Shown here: positions 1 through 12,389 of the stretch, piece by piece
Layout of the letters: the number at the start of each line of letters is the position of its first letter
Numbering within the stretch: position 1 is the stretch's first letter
NCBI GenBank assembly: GCA_015179125.1
Contig: WHVA01000071.1
Span: forward strand, 62,001 to 126,000
From: Gautieria morchelliformis
Lineage: Eukaryota; Basidiomycota; Agaricomycetes; Gomphales; Gomphaceae
DNA: 64,000 nt
Direction of reading: 5' to 3'
Program-made: the position numbers and the translations under genes
Notes under the pieces: generated by a model
Told to the model about the DNA's origin: nothing
Database searches by the model: none
Seen by the model: only the letters and a program-made list of their open reading frames with translations

Positions 1-3000
1 TTCTGATCGTCTCTGACAACCGCGCGCAATATCTGGCCGATCGAGCGGTTTGCCCGCTCGGTGGCTCCATCCGTTTGGGGATGGAAGGCAGTTGACATGA
101 GGAGCTTAGTCCCCATGAGTCGCTGTAATTCATGCCAGAAGATCGACGTGAACTTCGAGTCTCTGTCCGAGACGATGGAGTCAGGAACTCCGTGGAGTCG
201 AACGACCTCCTTCAGAAACAGCCAGGCTACTCCCTTGGCTGACATGCTTGTCGTGGTTGGTATGAGGTGTAGGAGCGACGTTAGTCGGTCGATGACTACC
301 ATCAGGTAGTCACAGTCGTTGGATTTGGGCAGGGGCCCCATGAAGTCGATGCCAATCGACTGCCACGGCCTATGCGGAATGGGTAGGCTGTGTAGTAGGC
401 CTTTGGGCCGTTGTGGTCCGGTTTTCATCATCTGACACCTTGCGCACGATGTGCAGAACGCTTCTATGTCTGGGCTCATGCCCGGCCACCAATATGCTCT
501 TCGAACGTAGTTTGAAGTCTTCAGATGGCCATAGTGGCCGACTATCTGATGTGCCCGATCGATGATGATTTCAATCAGCTTCCTTCCCCCTTGAAGAACA
601 GAGCGGGGGATGGCAATGACGTCTCTTTTGAGCTGATTCTTAGTCCAGATCAGCCCGTCCCGGATCCCGAATCTCGGGTGCGCCATGATCTTTGTGAACA
701 TGGCGTCCCTGTGGTACGTGTCTCGTTGGACCTTAGACAGGTCTACGCCTTGTTCGACGAACTGGCGCAGGGGCACGCCATCATTTCCTGCAGCGATAAC
801 TCTGACGTCGTCGTCGTCGTCGCATGACGTGGCGACGTTCGCGGGCTCTGGTGAGCCCTCGTTTAATGCGGCGGATTCCGTTACTCTCGCCTCTGTCTTC
901 TCAGCGAGGCGTTTAGAGCGTCTTGTCGCCGCTGTTCGCAGCTCGATATACCGATCGGTGGGCAATAACTCACCGTCCGGGTCTAAACGCGCATCTGCGT
1001 TCACGAAGACGTGGTCCGGGTGATTGTCATCACTTGTGTCGTTCTCGTAGTAGCGCGACAGGCAGTCCGCTACCTTGTTCTCTATACCGTCAATGTGAAC
1101 GGTGTTGAAATTGAACCGGGAGAGAAACTCCCACCATCTGACCTGGCGGTCAGATAGGCTCTTCTGGGTCTCGAAGTACTCGAGCCCTTTGTGGTCTGTG
1201 ATGAGGGTGAACCTTTGCCCCAGCAGTTTGTGTTAGCAACTAGGGGCTATGGCAGGGAAGGTTCGGTAGAGTTCTTAGAAAGCTAGAATCAAATACACTC
1301 TCTCAGTGAATTTATTGTCACTGATGTATTAATACAATACCTAGAATCAAATACACTACATGATTTTCAGTCAACATGCTATGTAAATATGAAGAATACT
1401 ACTCGCCTCTCTCAGTGAATTTATTGTCACTGAGAGAGGAGTGTAATCCTGTCTCAGAAGGCATATACTTGCACCCGGCCCTTTAGCGCCCAAGGGCTCG
1501 CGCGTCGAAGTCATTTCAAACTCCGCTGGGTGCAGCCGCCTATGAAAATAGAAATAACAGAATGGAATGGAGAGATAGGGAGTGACTAGAAAATTTCGAA
1601 AATAAGCAGAGAAGTGGATGCATGGTACAAGAACAATGTGAGAAACAATTGGAAACACCACACAATAAATTGAACATATTATGCTTGATTTTGGTGCAGG
1701 AGCATAAATGCACCCAACACTGGGCTCCTTGCATCTACTGGACGCAGGATCGGGGCCTTACAGGCCAACGCCTTAATGCTTTGCCAGCATTTGTCTAGTA
1801 GCGGTCTCCATTCAAATGGACGGTTATTACGTGCACAGCCCAATAGTGGGGTGGTATATGCGCTAACATCTGGCATGTAGAGTGCCAGATACTGTACCAG
1901 CCCGTGGAAACGCTGGACGTTGTTGAACGTCCATGGCCTGCGCCACTCGCGGATGCGTTGCATCTTGTCCTCGTCGGCATGTACCCCTCGGCCATCGATA
2001 ATATCGCCGAGACACTCCATTCGGATGGAATAGAGGTCCACCTTTTTCCTTGCTCAGAAAAAGGTGATTCTTCCTCAGTCTGTCAAAGACGATGTAGAGA
2101 TGCTCTTCATGCTCTTGTATTGAGAGCGAGAATATGAAGATGTCGTCCATGTATACATGGACGAAGCGACCTATGCAGTCATGGAAAATGGCTGTCATCA
2201 GCCGTTGGAATGTTGATGGGGCGTTACAGTCCCCCATCTGTATCACCTGGCTCCTGAAGGTGCCAAGGATCATGGCAAAGGCAGTCTTTGCTACATGATC
2301 CGGATGGATCCGGATCTGCTCGTATGCTTCTGACATATCGAGTTTTGTTCGATATCGACAGCGCGCCATGTCGCTGCGAATGATATCTTGATCCGGGAAG
2401 GGCGTGACGTCCTTCACCGTGTTCTCGTTCTGCTGGCGCAGATCAAAGACGGTTCGCAATGTACCGTTCTTCTTCGGCACACACAGCATGGGCACGGCCT
2501 GCTGCGCGACTGCCAGAATCCACCACTTTGCAGTGGTGTATCGTTCTATCTTAGCTGACAGTTCCTCTCGGAAGTGTTCGGGGCATTTCGGTAGTCGATA
2601 CCACATGTGCTTGTTGGGATCGATGAGGTTGATTCATGGTTGATCTCCCGTAGTGGCGGGAGTTCTAATGGAATTCCACTGACTAAGTCAGTGATTCGTT
2701 CCATCCATTCCTCGTGGAGGCAAGGAAGGTCATCATCGGTGAGGATGATGGTGGTGGTTGGCTTAGAAGCCATTAGGCGCTGTGGGCGTCTATTAGGTCC
2801 CGGCGCGCGGAACCGCTTTCCTCTTCCCATCGCTTTCACCGTTAGGTGAGAGCGCCTCTCCCTACGGTTGTAGGGTGAGTTCGAGGATGAGTCGTCCCGC
2901 GACTCGTCCTCCTGGCTTCAATGAGCCAGGTTAGGCTTCGGTGCCTGGGTGATGCTGCTCACCCGTGGCCCCTTGTCCTCGTTCGTCGATCCATCGTCGT

Positions 3001-6000
3001 CGAACGAACCTTGCCCGTGGGGATCACTTCGTTCCCCTTGCGGATCGTCCCTGGGCTCGAAAGTCCAGGGTTATGCTGAATCTCCTTAGGAACGGTGTCC
3101 CTAAGATAGCTCATAATATTCGACGTTCCTACGTCGAAATATTCGTCGTATGTCTCACGACCAAATTTGATGGTCGTGTTCGTTCCATAGTTGATCGTGG
3201 AACGGCTGCCTATGCAGGCTAGCTGCAGGCGATTGGCTGCTCCAGGGAGAATGTCTTCATCCCTGTAGCTCACGTGAATTCAGGGGATAGCAGTACCCCT
3301 TCGCTGCTGCTATCTAGCAGGCAGTGGGCTTTTACGCCTGTTTATTTCCCAGTACCCCGATAGGGTACGGTTCTCACTGCGCGGGTGCATTGGCCCGTCC
3401 TGTGTTTGCTTCGGTGGTGATACACCGGCTCGGCCGCCTTGTCTGGCGTGACCGACGTGCGTGCCGCCATGACCTTCGTGGCGGTTTCATCTTCCAGCGC
3501 GAATCTGATCGCGCTGGACCTGTAGGTGGTGTCTTCCACCTCCTCGTCCCATTCATAGTATTGGGACGGCTCGGGGTCCCACTCTTCAGCGGGCGCGTCT
3601 CCATTATCCGGAGTGTCATTGGGTTGGGGATCACCCTCCCCCTCTTCATCAATCTGTTGAAGAGAATTTTGACCGAGATCCATCTCCTGGATCCTCGGCC
3701 TCATCGTCATGCCTCGCGGCTGCTGTCCTTATACCGGACCTAAGCCGGGGGCACTCTGCCTTCTTGTGGCCAGGTTGGCCGCATTCAAAGCACATGGTGT
3801 TGCTTTGGCTGCCCTGGGCCGATCGTTAGGCCGGCCCAACGTTTCGTTGGTGGGGCAGGTCGTGGGGACGACCCTGACGCTTGAGGCTGTTTAGCTTCAG
3901 GCGGCGTCCAGCTTGTGCTGGGCATGAGGGCGGTAGCCATTGTCCTGTTCCGCTTCTTGAGAACAGGCTGGGCCTGGTCAGGCCCATTTGTGTCAACGGC
4001 TTGCTCCCTGTGAGCCGGGCAGCGCTTGCCGTTGCTGCTGCGCTTTCTGCGCGGCGCATCCCCATGTTGTATCGGGATGCCTCCTCGATCATCCGGCCGT
4101 CTCGAAGAGTTGCTCTATTGAGCTGCTCTCGGCATTATAGCCCTTTTTGAGGACCTCATTGCGCAGCGTTTCATGCAGCGCCGATACGAACCGTCTCCGG
4201 AATGTGTAATCGTCTGGCGGCTGTATCATACGTGCCGCGTATTTCGTGAGCTCGTTCAGCATTTCCTGAACGGTTTTCATGCCCTGCATGACCGCGTCGA
4301 ATTTATTCGATGCGTGATGGTACGTCAGTGTGTGCAGGAACCTTTTTTGAAGGCCTTGCATCACAGTTTCCAGCATCCAGCTGCGGACCTGGCGATTGAA
4401 GTGTTCTACGTTTCGAAGGAACCACTCCTGGGCTTCGCCGGTGAGGCGAGTGCCCACATAGCCGACCTGCATGTCTATGCTGGTTGGCCCTAGGAGGCAA
4501 TTCATTTTCAGCCATCGTAGGATGGCTGCCACGAAGATTTCAAACTCTTCGAGGTCAGATCCCCCGCATATGGCTCGGGGTGAGCCAATTTACACCGGCT
4601 TTCGCTAGCACAGACTTCTCCGGGTCTGTGTCCGCGGCGTCTGCTAACGCCACGTGGATCATCCGTGTGATCCCATCGTACAGCTCCATTGGCATGACTC
4701 GGCCTGTCAGGGATTCCCTGGCCTTCCGTTGGGGCCATGGATCGCTCGCGCGGTTGTGACACCGTGCGGGCAGGCTGTTATATGCCCTGACGGGCCCCGG
4801 GCCCGGATCGGGCTCGGGATCGGAGCATTTTGTGCTCTCGGTTCCAGGGGCATTTGTGCCTGGTGTCCCCGGTCAGTCCACGTTGTGGATCCCAGCCTGC
4901 TGTTGTAGGCTGCGCGTGCCTGCCATGCGTCCTGTACGGCTTGCGTGAGCTGCTCGTCGGGCAGCTGAGCGGTGTGGCTGTGGGCCACTGTCTCTTCAGC
5001 GTTCTTCGCTAGTAGCTCGAGTGCCCGTGTGTGGCGGCGCGCGGCTGCGGCTTCTTTACACTGCCAGTGTGCGACTTCAAGCTCTAAGCTCTCGGTCGTC
5101 GTTTCAGAGTCAGGCTCTGAGGCAACCTGCTCCCTAACGATCTGTTGGATCATCTTACAGCTGTCCGTTGGGGCAGCCGGTTGCTCTTGAGGTTCGTTCC
5201 TGAACCTTACATCCTGTTCAACCGGGACGGCTGGCGGCGGCATTCGCTGCTTGTCCCGCTCCTTTCAGCGTGGGTCGTCCACGTCGTGACTGCGTTCGTT
5301 GGGCTGCGGACTGTCGCGAGCTCGGACGAGTTGCGTCGCGTTCCCCATGTGGGCGGAGGGCTTTCTGGACGTCCTCCAGTGTGGCTGCATCTTGCAGCTG
5401 ATCTCCTCCACCTGGTGGAGTTCCTTGCCATTGCCATTAGGGCGGCGGTGGCGTTGTCAAGCTGCGATGCCAGCTGATCTGCTTGTGGCGCGTCAGCGTG
5501 CTCGGTGCAGCACAGCCTGCACCAGTTGGTTCAGGGCCTCTGCCGTCTGGTGGTCAATGGTGTGAGCCCTCGAGCTCTTGGACTGGAGCTCGAGTATTCC
5601 GAGTCCTGACCATCGTCTGGGGCTCTTCTTTTTTCCGTCGTCCCCCTTCAGGGACGATCGTCGTCGCTCTACTTCGTGAGCGTCGGTTTGAGTCGTGGCT
5701 TTGTGCCCGCCTCGACGTCGTTGCTCTACCGTCTGACGACGGCGAGACTTCTCTGCCCTTTCCTTTGTCTCTGGGCAGAGAGGAATGGGGGGGCGGCGCC
5801 AGCTCGTTGCCCGGCGTCGTCTCTTCCTCAGCCACACTCGACGAGACGTGGTCGGGGTTTTCCTCGTCCTCTACTGAGGGGACGAGGGCGGTGAGATCTA
5901 CGATCTCTCCGTCTTCTATCGTCCTGGACTCTTGGTCCAGGGTAGCGTCAGCCATCGTGTCGCTGGGCTGTGCCTGGGGCGTGGACCTCGAGCTCGTGGC

Positions 6001-6240
6001 TCATGTCTGTCTTCGACTGCGTGGAATCATTATGCTCGCAGCCGACAGTAGAAGGTCTACTGGAGGGTCTCAACAATGTTTAGTCATCGACGCAGCGATC
6101 TTTTTCAAGATTGCTTCGAATCCACTATCGCTTGGTCGTGTGGCGATCAACCGCAGGATAGTTCAAAAAGGTGTAAAGGGTGTCGATCTTAGAACCTTGT
6201 ATCACAAGGGCACTACAGAACTTGACCAATGAGTGGTATT
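1..6240 (-). mobile_element. Ty3/Gypsy-type LTR element A, broken, running off the left edge
   Basis: Read on the minus strand, the parts follow the Gypsy order. A gag region occupies about 5,955 down to 4,000 and ends in a CCHC zinc knuckle near 3,730-3,800. A protease-like stretch lies near 2,960-3,270, a reverse transcriptase with a YMDD-type box near 2,140-2,160, RNase H around 1,010-1,230, and integrase from about 700 to the left edge. No LTR pair can be assigned: the 3' end is outside the window and the 5' boundary near 6,240 is only a guess. The frame is interrupted several times and a solo LTR sits in the RNase H region, so this is an old, inactive copy. It belongs to a different family from element B. 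Confidence 0.85.
1231..1719. mobile_element. Solo LTR (family H, copy 1) inside element A
   Basis: A 489-bp segment starting TGTTAGCAAC and ending CACCCAACA is nearly the same as the segment at 12,782-13,211. It has TG...CA ends and lies inside the RNase H region of element A. It is about 60 bp longer than the other copy because a short internal piece containing CTCTCAGTGAATTTATTGTC is duplicated. No matching 5-bp target duplication is visible here (flanks GTTTG and CTGGG), so the surroundings have rearranged or the ends have decayed. The other copy has a clear target duplication, which supports the LTR reading. Confidence 0.75.
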
Positions 6241-6247
6241 CTGAATG

Positions 6248-7279
6248 CTACGTAGTGACAGGTAAGAGTAAGATGTGATGGGGACCGCTGGCCGGTTCCC
6301 ACGCATAAACTATACACTGGGTCCCTAAGGGGCCCACTGGGATTATGTAATAACTATTGTACATGTAGATACACAGGTTATTTACAACCAAGCCCATTGT
6401 CGGCGAGCTTTTCCAAAGCCGTGAGCAATTGCCCAACCTGTTCCTCGCCGTTTGCCACTGCATTGGGGTTGGGATTAGGTCTCGGGCCTGCTACTTCAGG
6501 ATCGGAATTATGCTCGGAACCGGAATCGGAATCATCGCCACCTCCACCTCCATCGCCAGGGTCACTCGGCTCAGGGGGTTCAGCGTTTGGTTCTTCGGGA
6601 ACTTCGCTGACATGCCCTCGGCCAGCACCAATTGCTCGGCGCCTGGGTGCAGGTCGAACTGACAGGGGGTTGGAATAACAGTGACAGAATGGGGGGTTTT
6701 CTGGGACGCTCGAAGCACCTTGTGCACGCCGGGCTTTGATTGTCGGCGTTATGCGGCTGCCTTTGGCACGGGTGTGAGATCGGGTAATCAACGTTCTGAA
6801 CAAAGAGTGTAGAGAGTTCAGATATACTGTTAAGGTTGTATTCGTACTGCGGTTCGGCCATACCAGGCCGAACTTGGGTCTCGGGTCAGAGGGCTTGGCT
6901 TCAACCTCTTGGGTTGCACCCACTCTATGTTCCGCCCTGATTTCAGGAGCGGTCTCGGCTACAAGCCGAGATACGGGTTTCGATATCAAGCAGAGGGTCT
7001 CAAGTACGATAAGCTAATTTGATATCTGAACTGAGGAGCTACTGTGCATGGACTGGAGGTCTATATAGTAAAGTAGCATGCAGGGTTGCGAAGAGAACAT
7101 GATCAGATCAACGGTCAGGGGAAACAAGGGTCAGGCAAATGGGGAACTAACTAATAATGGAATCAGGGGTGATGGGAAGTGCAAAGGGAAACCCGAAGGA
7201 AGCCGAGATATACCCGAGGTTCCGAACCAGAGCCAAGGCCAAGCCTCAGTCCGGATTCGGAAACGGGTTGTAACAAGTG
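6248..7279 (-). mobile_element. Fragment of Gypsy-type element D: LTR plus gag start
   Basis: The minus strand begins at 7,279 with TGTTACAACCCG, an LTR-like start, and carries a TATATAG motif near 7,060. Below that an open stretch (about 6,990-6,378) encodes a Pro-, Arg- and Asp-rich protein with an acidic run typical of the start of gag in basidiomycete Gypsy elements. Nothing of pol is present. The inner end of the LTR and the left end of the fragment cannot be placed exactly. It abuts the fragment at 7,280, which is on the other strand. Confidence 0.5.
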
Positions 7280-8624
7280 CCCTCCAAGTCAGCAATGGCA
7301 TCTCCAGTGTTTTTCATCAAGAAGAAGGATGGCTCACTCAGACTTGTGCAGGATTACCGGGCCTTGAATGCGATCACAATCAAGAACCGGTACCCCATTC
7401 CACTCATTTCCGAACTGATCACACAACTCCGTGGTGCAAGGTACTTCACTAAGCTGGATGTCTGCTGGGGTTTCAACAATGTTCGGATCCGTGAGGGAGA
7501 CCAGTGGAAGGCCACATTCCCCACCAACCAAGGACTCTTTGAGCCACAGGTCATGTTCTTTGGCCTCACCAACAATCCCACCAGGTTCCAGACAATGATG
7601 AATGACATCTTGCATGACATGATAGCAGAAAGGGTTGTCTGCGTCTACTTTGATGACATCCTCATCTTCACAAAAACACTGATGGAACATCAGGAGATTG
7701 TGTGGAGAGTGCTGGAACGACTCCGGGAGTACAACCTGTGTCTCAAGCCGAGAAGTGTGAATTTGAGTGGACGTGGATAGAGTATTTTAAGGTGATTTTG
7801 TTGGAAGGAAAGGTGGAAATGGACCCTGTCAAGGTTTCCGGCATGTCAGAATGGCCTACACCATGGAACAGGAAGGAAGTCCAGTCCTTCATCGGGTTTG
7901 TCAATTTCTACCGGTGGTTCATCAAGGACTTCTCCTGCCATGCCTGTGCCCTCTTTGACCTCACCAAGAAGGATGTTGGATGGCGGTGGGGGGAGCCGGA
8001 ACAGGCCTCCTTTGACAAACTCAAGGAGCTGATCACTTCTGCCCCAGTCCTGATATTTCCCAATGACTCTCGCCCTTATCGAGTTGAGGTGGATTCTTCC
8101 GACACAGCCACCACAGCGGTCTTGTCACAACAGTCGTTGGAAGATGGTGGGAAGTGGCATCTGATTGCCTTCTTCTCTAAAAGCCTTAGTCCGGTCGAGT
8201 GGAACTATGAGATCCACAACGAGGAAATGCTGGCAATCATCTGAGCGCTGGAGGAGTGGTAAAGGGTGCTCTGTGCCCATTCAAGATCTGGACAGACCAC
8301 AAGAACCTTGAGTACTTCTGCACGTCCAAGAAGTTGAACCGACGACAAGCATGGTGGTCCCTACACCTGTCCTGGTTTGACTTCATGCTCCACCACCACC
8401 CCGGCCGCACCATGGGCAAGCCCAATGCCCTATCCTGCCACGCAGATCATGGAAGCGGAAGTGGAGACAATGCTGACATGACATTGCTCTGCCCAAGCCT
8501 CTTTGCAATCTGCACCCTCGAAGGAGTGACTGCAGTTGGGGAGGAAGTGGAAATGTTTCGGGACATCCGGAGGCAGTCCCGGAATGGAGAGAAGGAGGAA
8601 TCGGTGGTGAAGGTGGTGGAGAAG
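7280..8624 (+). mobile_element. Gypsy-type pol fragment (RT and RNase H), same family as element B
   Basis: Plus-strand coding remnants match the reverse transcriptase and RNase H of element B almost word for word ([19 protein letters not shown] at about 7,310; a YFDD box near 7,650; TDHKNLEYF near 8,295-8,320). The match to B starts near 7,280 and stops at 8,624, where an unrelated LTR begins. Gag, protease and integrase are absent. It is a broken fragment with a few frame interruptions, older than B judging by its greater divergence. Confidence 0.85.
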
Positions 8625-9947
8625 TGTCAAGATTGGTTTTTAGGCGTTAATATCGTGTATTAGTGAACATAGCGAATGCCCGAATAGCTTGTGTGAAGAA
8701 GTATGCCGTTCGGCGAATACGATGAACCAATAAATGTTTAGAAGGTAAGAGGACTGCCCAAACGGGGCTCGCCCTATCTACAGTCGTAGCGAAGTAGCCT
8801 GTAACACTTGACGATGTAACGTGCAAGGTGTCATGAAAGGTTGTTTAAGCAGCAACAATCCTTTTGCTGGTGAAGGCGCTCCTTTGGAGCCCTTCACCGA
8901 CAGCGCTGATAATAGTACAAAGGCTAGGGTAATGAAGGTTAAGTACCACTGGTGCTAAGTCCTCCTCTGGTCAAAGATAGGAATCTATAGGAGAGGGCTC
9001 AAGACGGTGGTCCCAGTTGGGTCAAGTTTTGCACAAGACAGACATATGATAATTGAACTGGGGAATATACATGTGAATGTAGACTACTTATACTGAATGC
9101 TCATATGATGCTAGCGAATAGGAAAAAGGCCCTCTTGAGTCAGGGTTGGATAGGGGTGCGCGGTCGGGATACAAATAGATGAAACACATATACAGTAGAA
9201 TGAAAGAGGAGTGCAAACATGAAACGACGGGGAGAAAAGAGGGTGAAGGTACCTATGTACGAAAACACGCCTTGAGACCTGCATACATGTTACCCTGCAT
9301 GGACTCATGGTCTGCTGGGTTGATCCCACATGATCTATGGGTAGGACACCCTGCAAATGCATTCCGGCCATAGGAATGCCCAAAGGAGGTTGAGTCGAGA
9401 AGGTGATGGGACCAGTGATGAACCATCAAGCCGGGTAAAGGATGTTGATCGTGTTTGATGGCGTGCTTAGTGCCAAATGATGCGAGTAGGGAATGGTCGT
9501 TTGGCGAATGCGGCGAAGGGCAAATGCTGCGAAGGGCAAATGCGGCGAAGGGCAAATGCGGCGAAGGGCAAATGCGGCGAAGGGCAAATGCGGCGAAGGG
9601 CAAATGCGGCGAAGGGCAAATGCGGCGAAGGGCAAATGTGGCGAAGGGCAAATGCGGCGAAGGGCAAATGCGGCGAAGGGCAAATGCGGCGAAGGGCAAA
9701 TGCGGCGAAGGGCAAATGCGGCGAAGGGCAAATGCGGCGAAGGGCAAATGCGGCGAAGGGCAAATGCGGCGAAGGGCAAATGCGGCGAAGGGCAAATGCG
9801 GCGAAGGGCAAATGCGGCGAAGGGCAAATGGAGCGAACGTAGTGGAGGCGTGGTTGAAGGGAAGGGCGAAGCCAAGTGAACATGGAGGAGGAGTGGTGAA
9901 AGGGAAAATAGGGATAGCTGGGTACAAGAAATAAACGAGTCATGACA
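8625..9947. mobile_element. LTR of family C, copy 1 (1,323 bp), with expanded minisatellite
   Basis: The segment begins TGTCAAGATTGG and ends ACGAGTCATGACA. An inverted copy with the same ends lies at 26,091-27,120, where a 5-bp target duplication proves the boundaries. The flanks here (AGAAG and GTATC) do not match, so this may be one LTR of a longer, truncated element rather than a solo LTR. The sequence just outside the right end reads as a purine tract on the minus strand (AGGAGGGGGATAC), which would fit a 3' LTR of a minus-strand element, but gag-like reading frames on the plus strand argue the opposite. Orientation is therefore left open. Confidence 0.75.
9513..9830. repeat. Minisatellite, about 21 copies of a 15-bp unit
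   Basis: The unit GCGAAGGGCAAATGC is repeated about 21 times with only a few substitutions (for example GCTGCG near 9,527 and GTGGCG near 9,637). It lies inside the family C LTR. Because 15 is a multiple of three, all frames stay open and give false repeat proteins. The other copy of this LTR has only one or two degenerate units at the same place. Confidence 0.95.
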
Positions 9948-11026
9948 GTATCCCCCTCCTAGCTTCAGAGTCCAATGACGCAGCGTTCTGGGATGGGGGG
10001 ATGGGCGTAAGGATGTAATGGGTTCCCCAATGAGATCTCTGAGGTCTGGGCCCTATCTCACTGTGTGGTCGGTGCACGGCTCCCCCCTCTGTTTAAAATG
10101 CCATGCGGTGCGGGGCTATGGGACTCATCCAAGCATCCAAGCCAAGCACTTGGGCCCTTATGACAACTCCCAGTTACTCAACGATCCTCGATCAATCACA
10201 GACAGTGTTGAAGGTTCAGCCTGAGTTTCAGGGAGAGTCGCATGAGGATATGGAGCAGTGGGTGGACGATGCAGCAGAAGTTCAGGTGAGTGTTTCTTTT
10301 TCCCTTTTTATCGGTTGTTCACTCATTTGTGAGGTCTAGGCGGAGCTTTGGAAAGCGCTGCAGGTCGAAGAAGTGGTTGACCCAGCATTAACGGCCACCC
10401 AATACAGCGGATGTGTTGGTGAAAGAGATACAGGAAGTGAGGGTATGGTTGGAGAGTTCAGCATTTACTTTGCACCCGGTACCCATGGAAGCTGACATTG
10501 ACTTGGCCCCCTGTCCTGTCTTCTCACTATATCCGTTGAAGGGGTCCGAAGCAACGGGAAGGACTGGGAAGGAACCAGAAGGTATGGTCGTCACACTGCT
10601 TATGTGATGAGCAAGCTAACCCAATGATGGGTTCGGCGAAGTCCCTCCGCCTATTTCGTAGCCAGCCGTGGTTGCACGAGAATCGCTAGAGGCTGTAGAG
10701 CCTACTGTGTGGACGAAGCGACCACGTATGTTCTTTGCCCCCGATGGGGAAGGTAAGAAAGCGCTGAGAGCGAGGGGTATGCTTGAGGTGATGGCTAGAT
10801 ATGGCCAATGGCCCTCGAACACCCACGCTAGCCACCGAGGGGTAACTGGAGGAGCTGGTGGAGAGATCAGAGTATCCGATGAGGTGTCGGTCAGTGAAGT
10901 TGAATGAATTGAAAGGGCTTTATTAGAACAACAGGGGGTCTAGGCGATGATGGTGGAATTGTGAAGGGAGTGGAGTTTCTAGAATTAATTTGAACATAGA
11001 GGTGTTTCTTGGGTTTCTACAAGGTT
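9948..11026. other. Unclassified transposon-derived stretch between LTR C and element E
   Basis: No family could be recognised. Plus-strand reading frames look protein-like at about 10,100-10,285 (acidic, MEQWVDDAAEVQ), followed by a possible intron GTGAGT...TCTAG to about 10,340, then further open stretches near 10,345-10,610 and 10,668-10,905. An AATAAA motif lies on the minus strand near 10,920. The stretch sits between the LTR ending at 9,947 and the end of the element E chromodomain at 11,027. It could be gag remains of the element owning the LTR at 8,625-9,947, or the 3' end of element E. Confidence 0.3.
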
Positions 11027-11139
11027 CTAAGCTTTGGGTTTCTTCGGGTACTTCACATGAAATTCGGCAAGTCTGTGGGCTGAATTAGTAACATTCAAAG
11101 AGGGTTCCCAAGATGTAGCCTCTGGAGTGTGTTTGTATC
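11027..11139 (-). mobile_element. Left end of Gypsy-type element E (end of chromodomain)
   Basis: The minus strand from 11,134 down to a stop at 11,027 encodes the last part of a chromodomain and a short basic tail. It continues the chromodomain whose first part lies at 24,013-24,290, on the far side of the nested insertions. The two parts are separated by the GTATC duplication (11,135-11,139 and 24,008-24,012), which marks the insertion of LTR G. This stretch is therefore the 3' end of the coding region of element E. Confidence 0.75.
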
Positions 11140-11141
11140 TG

Positions 11142-11630
11142 TGTAAGGGCAACCCTGGCTGGTTGTGGAGATCACACTACCACACAACTGACAAGGGGAA
11201 ATCCAAAGTATGTATAATGAACAGAGTATACAAGGGAGGAGATTCTCACCTGACAAGGGGAAATCCAAAGAGAAAAGTCTAAGGACCCCCAATGTCAGCA
11301 AGCCTGTATTATACTACGCTGCACAGCCAGGGACAACACTTGGCACCCGCCATCAACCCTGCATCCCCCTGACCTCCCTGACCCTTGATCGACCCTGGAT
11401 GCCACCCATTACGCAAGTCGCTTGATTTCCGACACTGTTCTGAGAGTGGAAGTCGGAAATTGGAGTGGAACTGGCAAAGCGAACAGAACTGGTGGAAGTT
11501 CTCCCAGAAGCAGAATCATTTCCGAAAGCAGAGGCGGAGATGGAATCAGAACCAGAACCGGAGTCGGAAATGGTGTCGGAACTGGGTATGGTGTCGGAAC
11601 TGGAAATGGAAAACAGGGTGTCCCCTGACA
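11142..11630 (-). repeat. 3' LTR of element B
   Basis: This 489-bp repeat begins TGTAAGGGCAACCC in plus-strand view and ends TCCCCTGACA. It is followed by a run of C (11,633-11,640) that reads as the polypurine tract on the minus strand. It differs from the 5' LTR at eight positions by eye, and the two copies have the same length. Confidence 0.93.
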
Positions 11631-11639
11631 TCACCCCCC

Positions 11640-12149
11640 CTCTAGCGTGCTGCGTCCTCGAAGCACGGGACATGAGGGATTGAAATGCAAGTGAGCGGAT
11701 TCGGTGAGGGGCACCAGGGTGTGTCCTATAGAACTTGCGGAGTTTGTCCGGAGCGGAGACATCTTGCTCCGGGACCCACGAATTCTCCTCATACCCATAC
11801 CCTTCCCATTTCACGAGGAATTGGAGTCGTCCTCGCACAAACCTGCTGTCCAGGATCCGTTCCACCACATAGTGCTCTTCCCCATCCACAATTTCCGGTG
11901 GAGGTGGCGGACGAGCCTTCCGACCTGGAATTGGGTCCTCAAGCGTAGGGAGTAACTTCACCACATTGAAGACGGGGTGGAGGCGGGACATGGACATCGG
12001 AAGTCGGAGGCAGTATGCATTCCGTCCAACCCTCCGCATCACTGTGAAGGGCCCAAGGTAGCGGTGGGCAAGCTTCTGCGAAGGGCGCGTGGTGCGGATG
12101 TCACTTGCATCCAGATACACCTTGTCTCCAACTTGGTATTCCGGGGCAG
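11640..12149 (-). mobile_element. Element B: integrase C-terminal part and chromodomain
   Basis: The minus-strand frame carries the typical integrase tail (LYL-type region followed by YLGPF and LHPVFNV) and then a chromodomain (YVVERILDSR, LVKWEGYG, NSWVPE). A chromodomain at the end of integrase is the mark of chromoviruses, which use it to aim integration at marked chromatin. The LINE is inserted just upstream at 12,150-12,159. Confidence 0.9.
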
Positions 12150-12159
12150 GAACCCGGCG

Positions 12160-12190
<31 letters not shown>

Positions 12191-12389
12191 TCCTATTTAT
12201 CGTCTTTTGGAGCTGAGCTCTATGTAAGACGGTTGCTACACATCGCCCGTCAACATATGTTTCCATTTCCTCCTTTGTCTCTGTCTCTGCTAGTGCTCCA
12301 TGGGCGAAGCCCTGGGTGTGTCCGTGCCTGCGTAGGCAGGGTGGTTGTATCCTGATTGCGCGTTGCGCTGCTCCTCCGTCTCGTGTCCT

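Noticed and set aside
1-1108. Plus-strand frames of 60-112 codons at the left edge
   Set aside because: They are antisense to the integrase and RNase H regions of element A.
9513-9830. Regular short repeats that might suggest a CRISPR array
   Set aside because: The units are directly adjacent with no unique spacers, and the sequence is eukaryotic.
9253-9943. Several long overlapping frames of repeated RRANAAKGKCGEGQM-type or FAAFALRRICPSPHLP-type residues
   Set aside because: They are produced by the 15-bp minisatellite in an LTR; every frame stays open because the unit length is a multiple of three.
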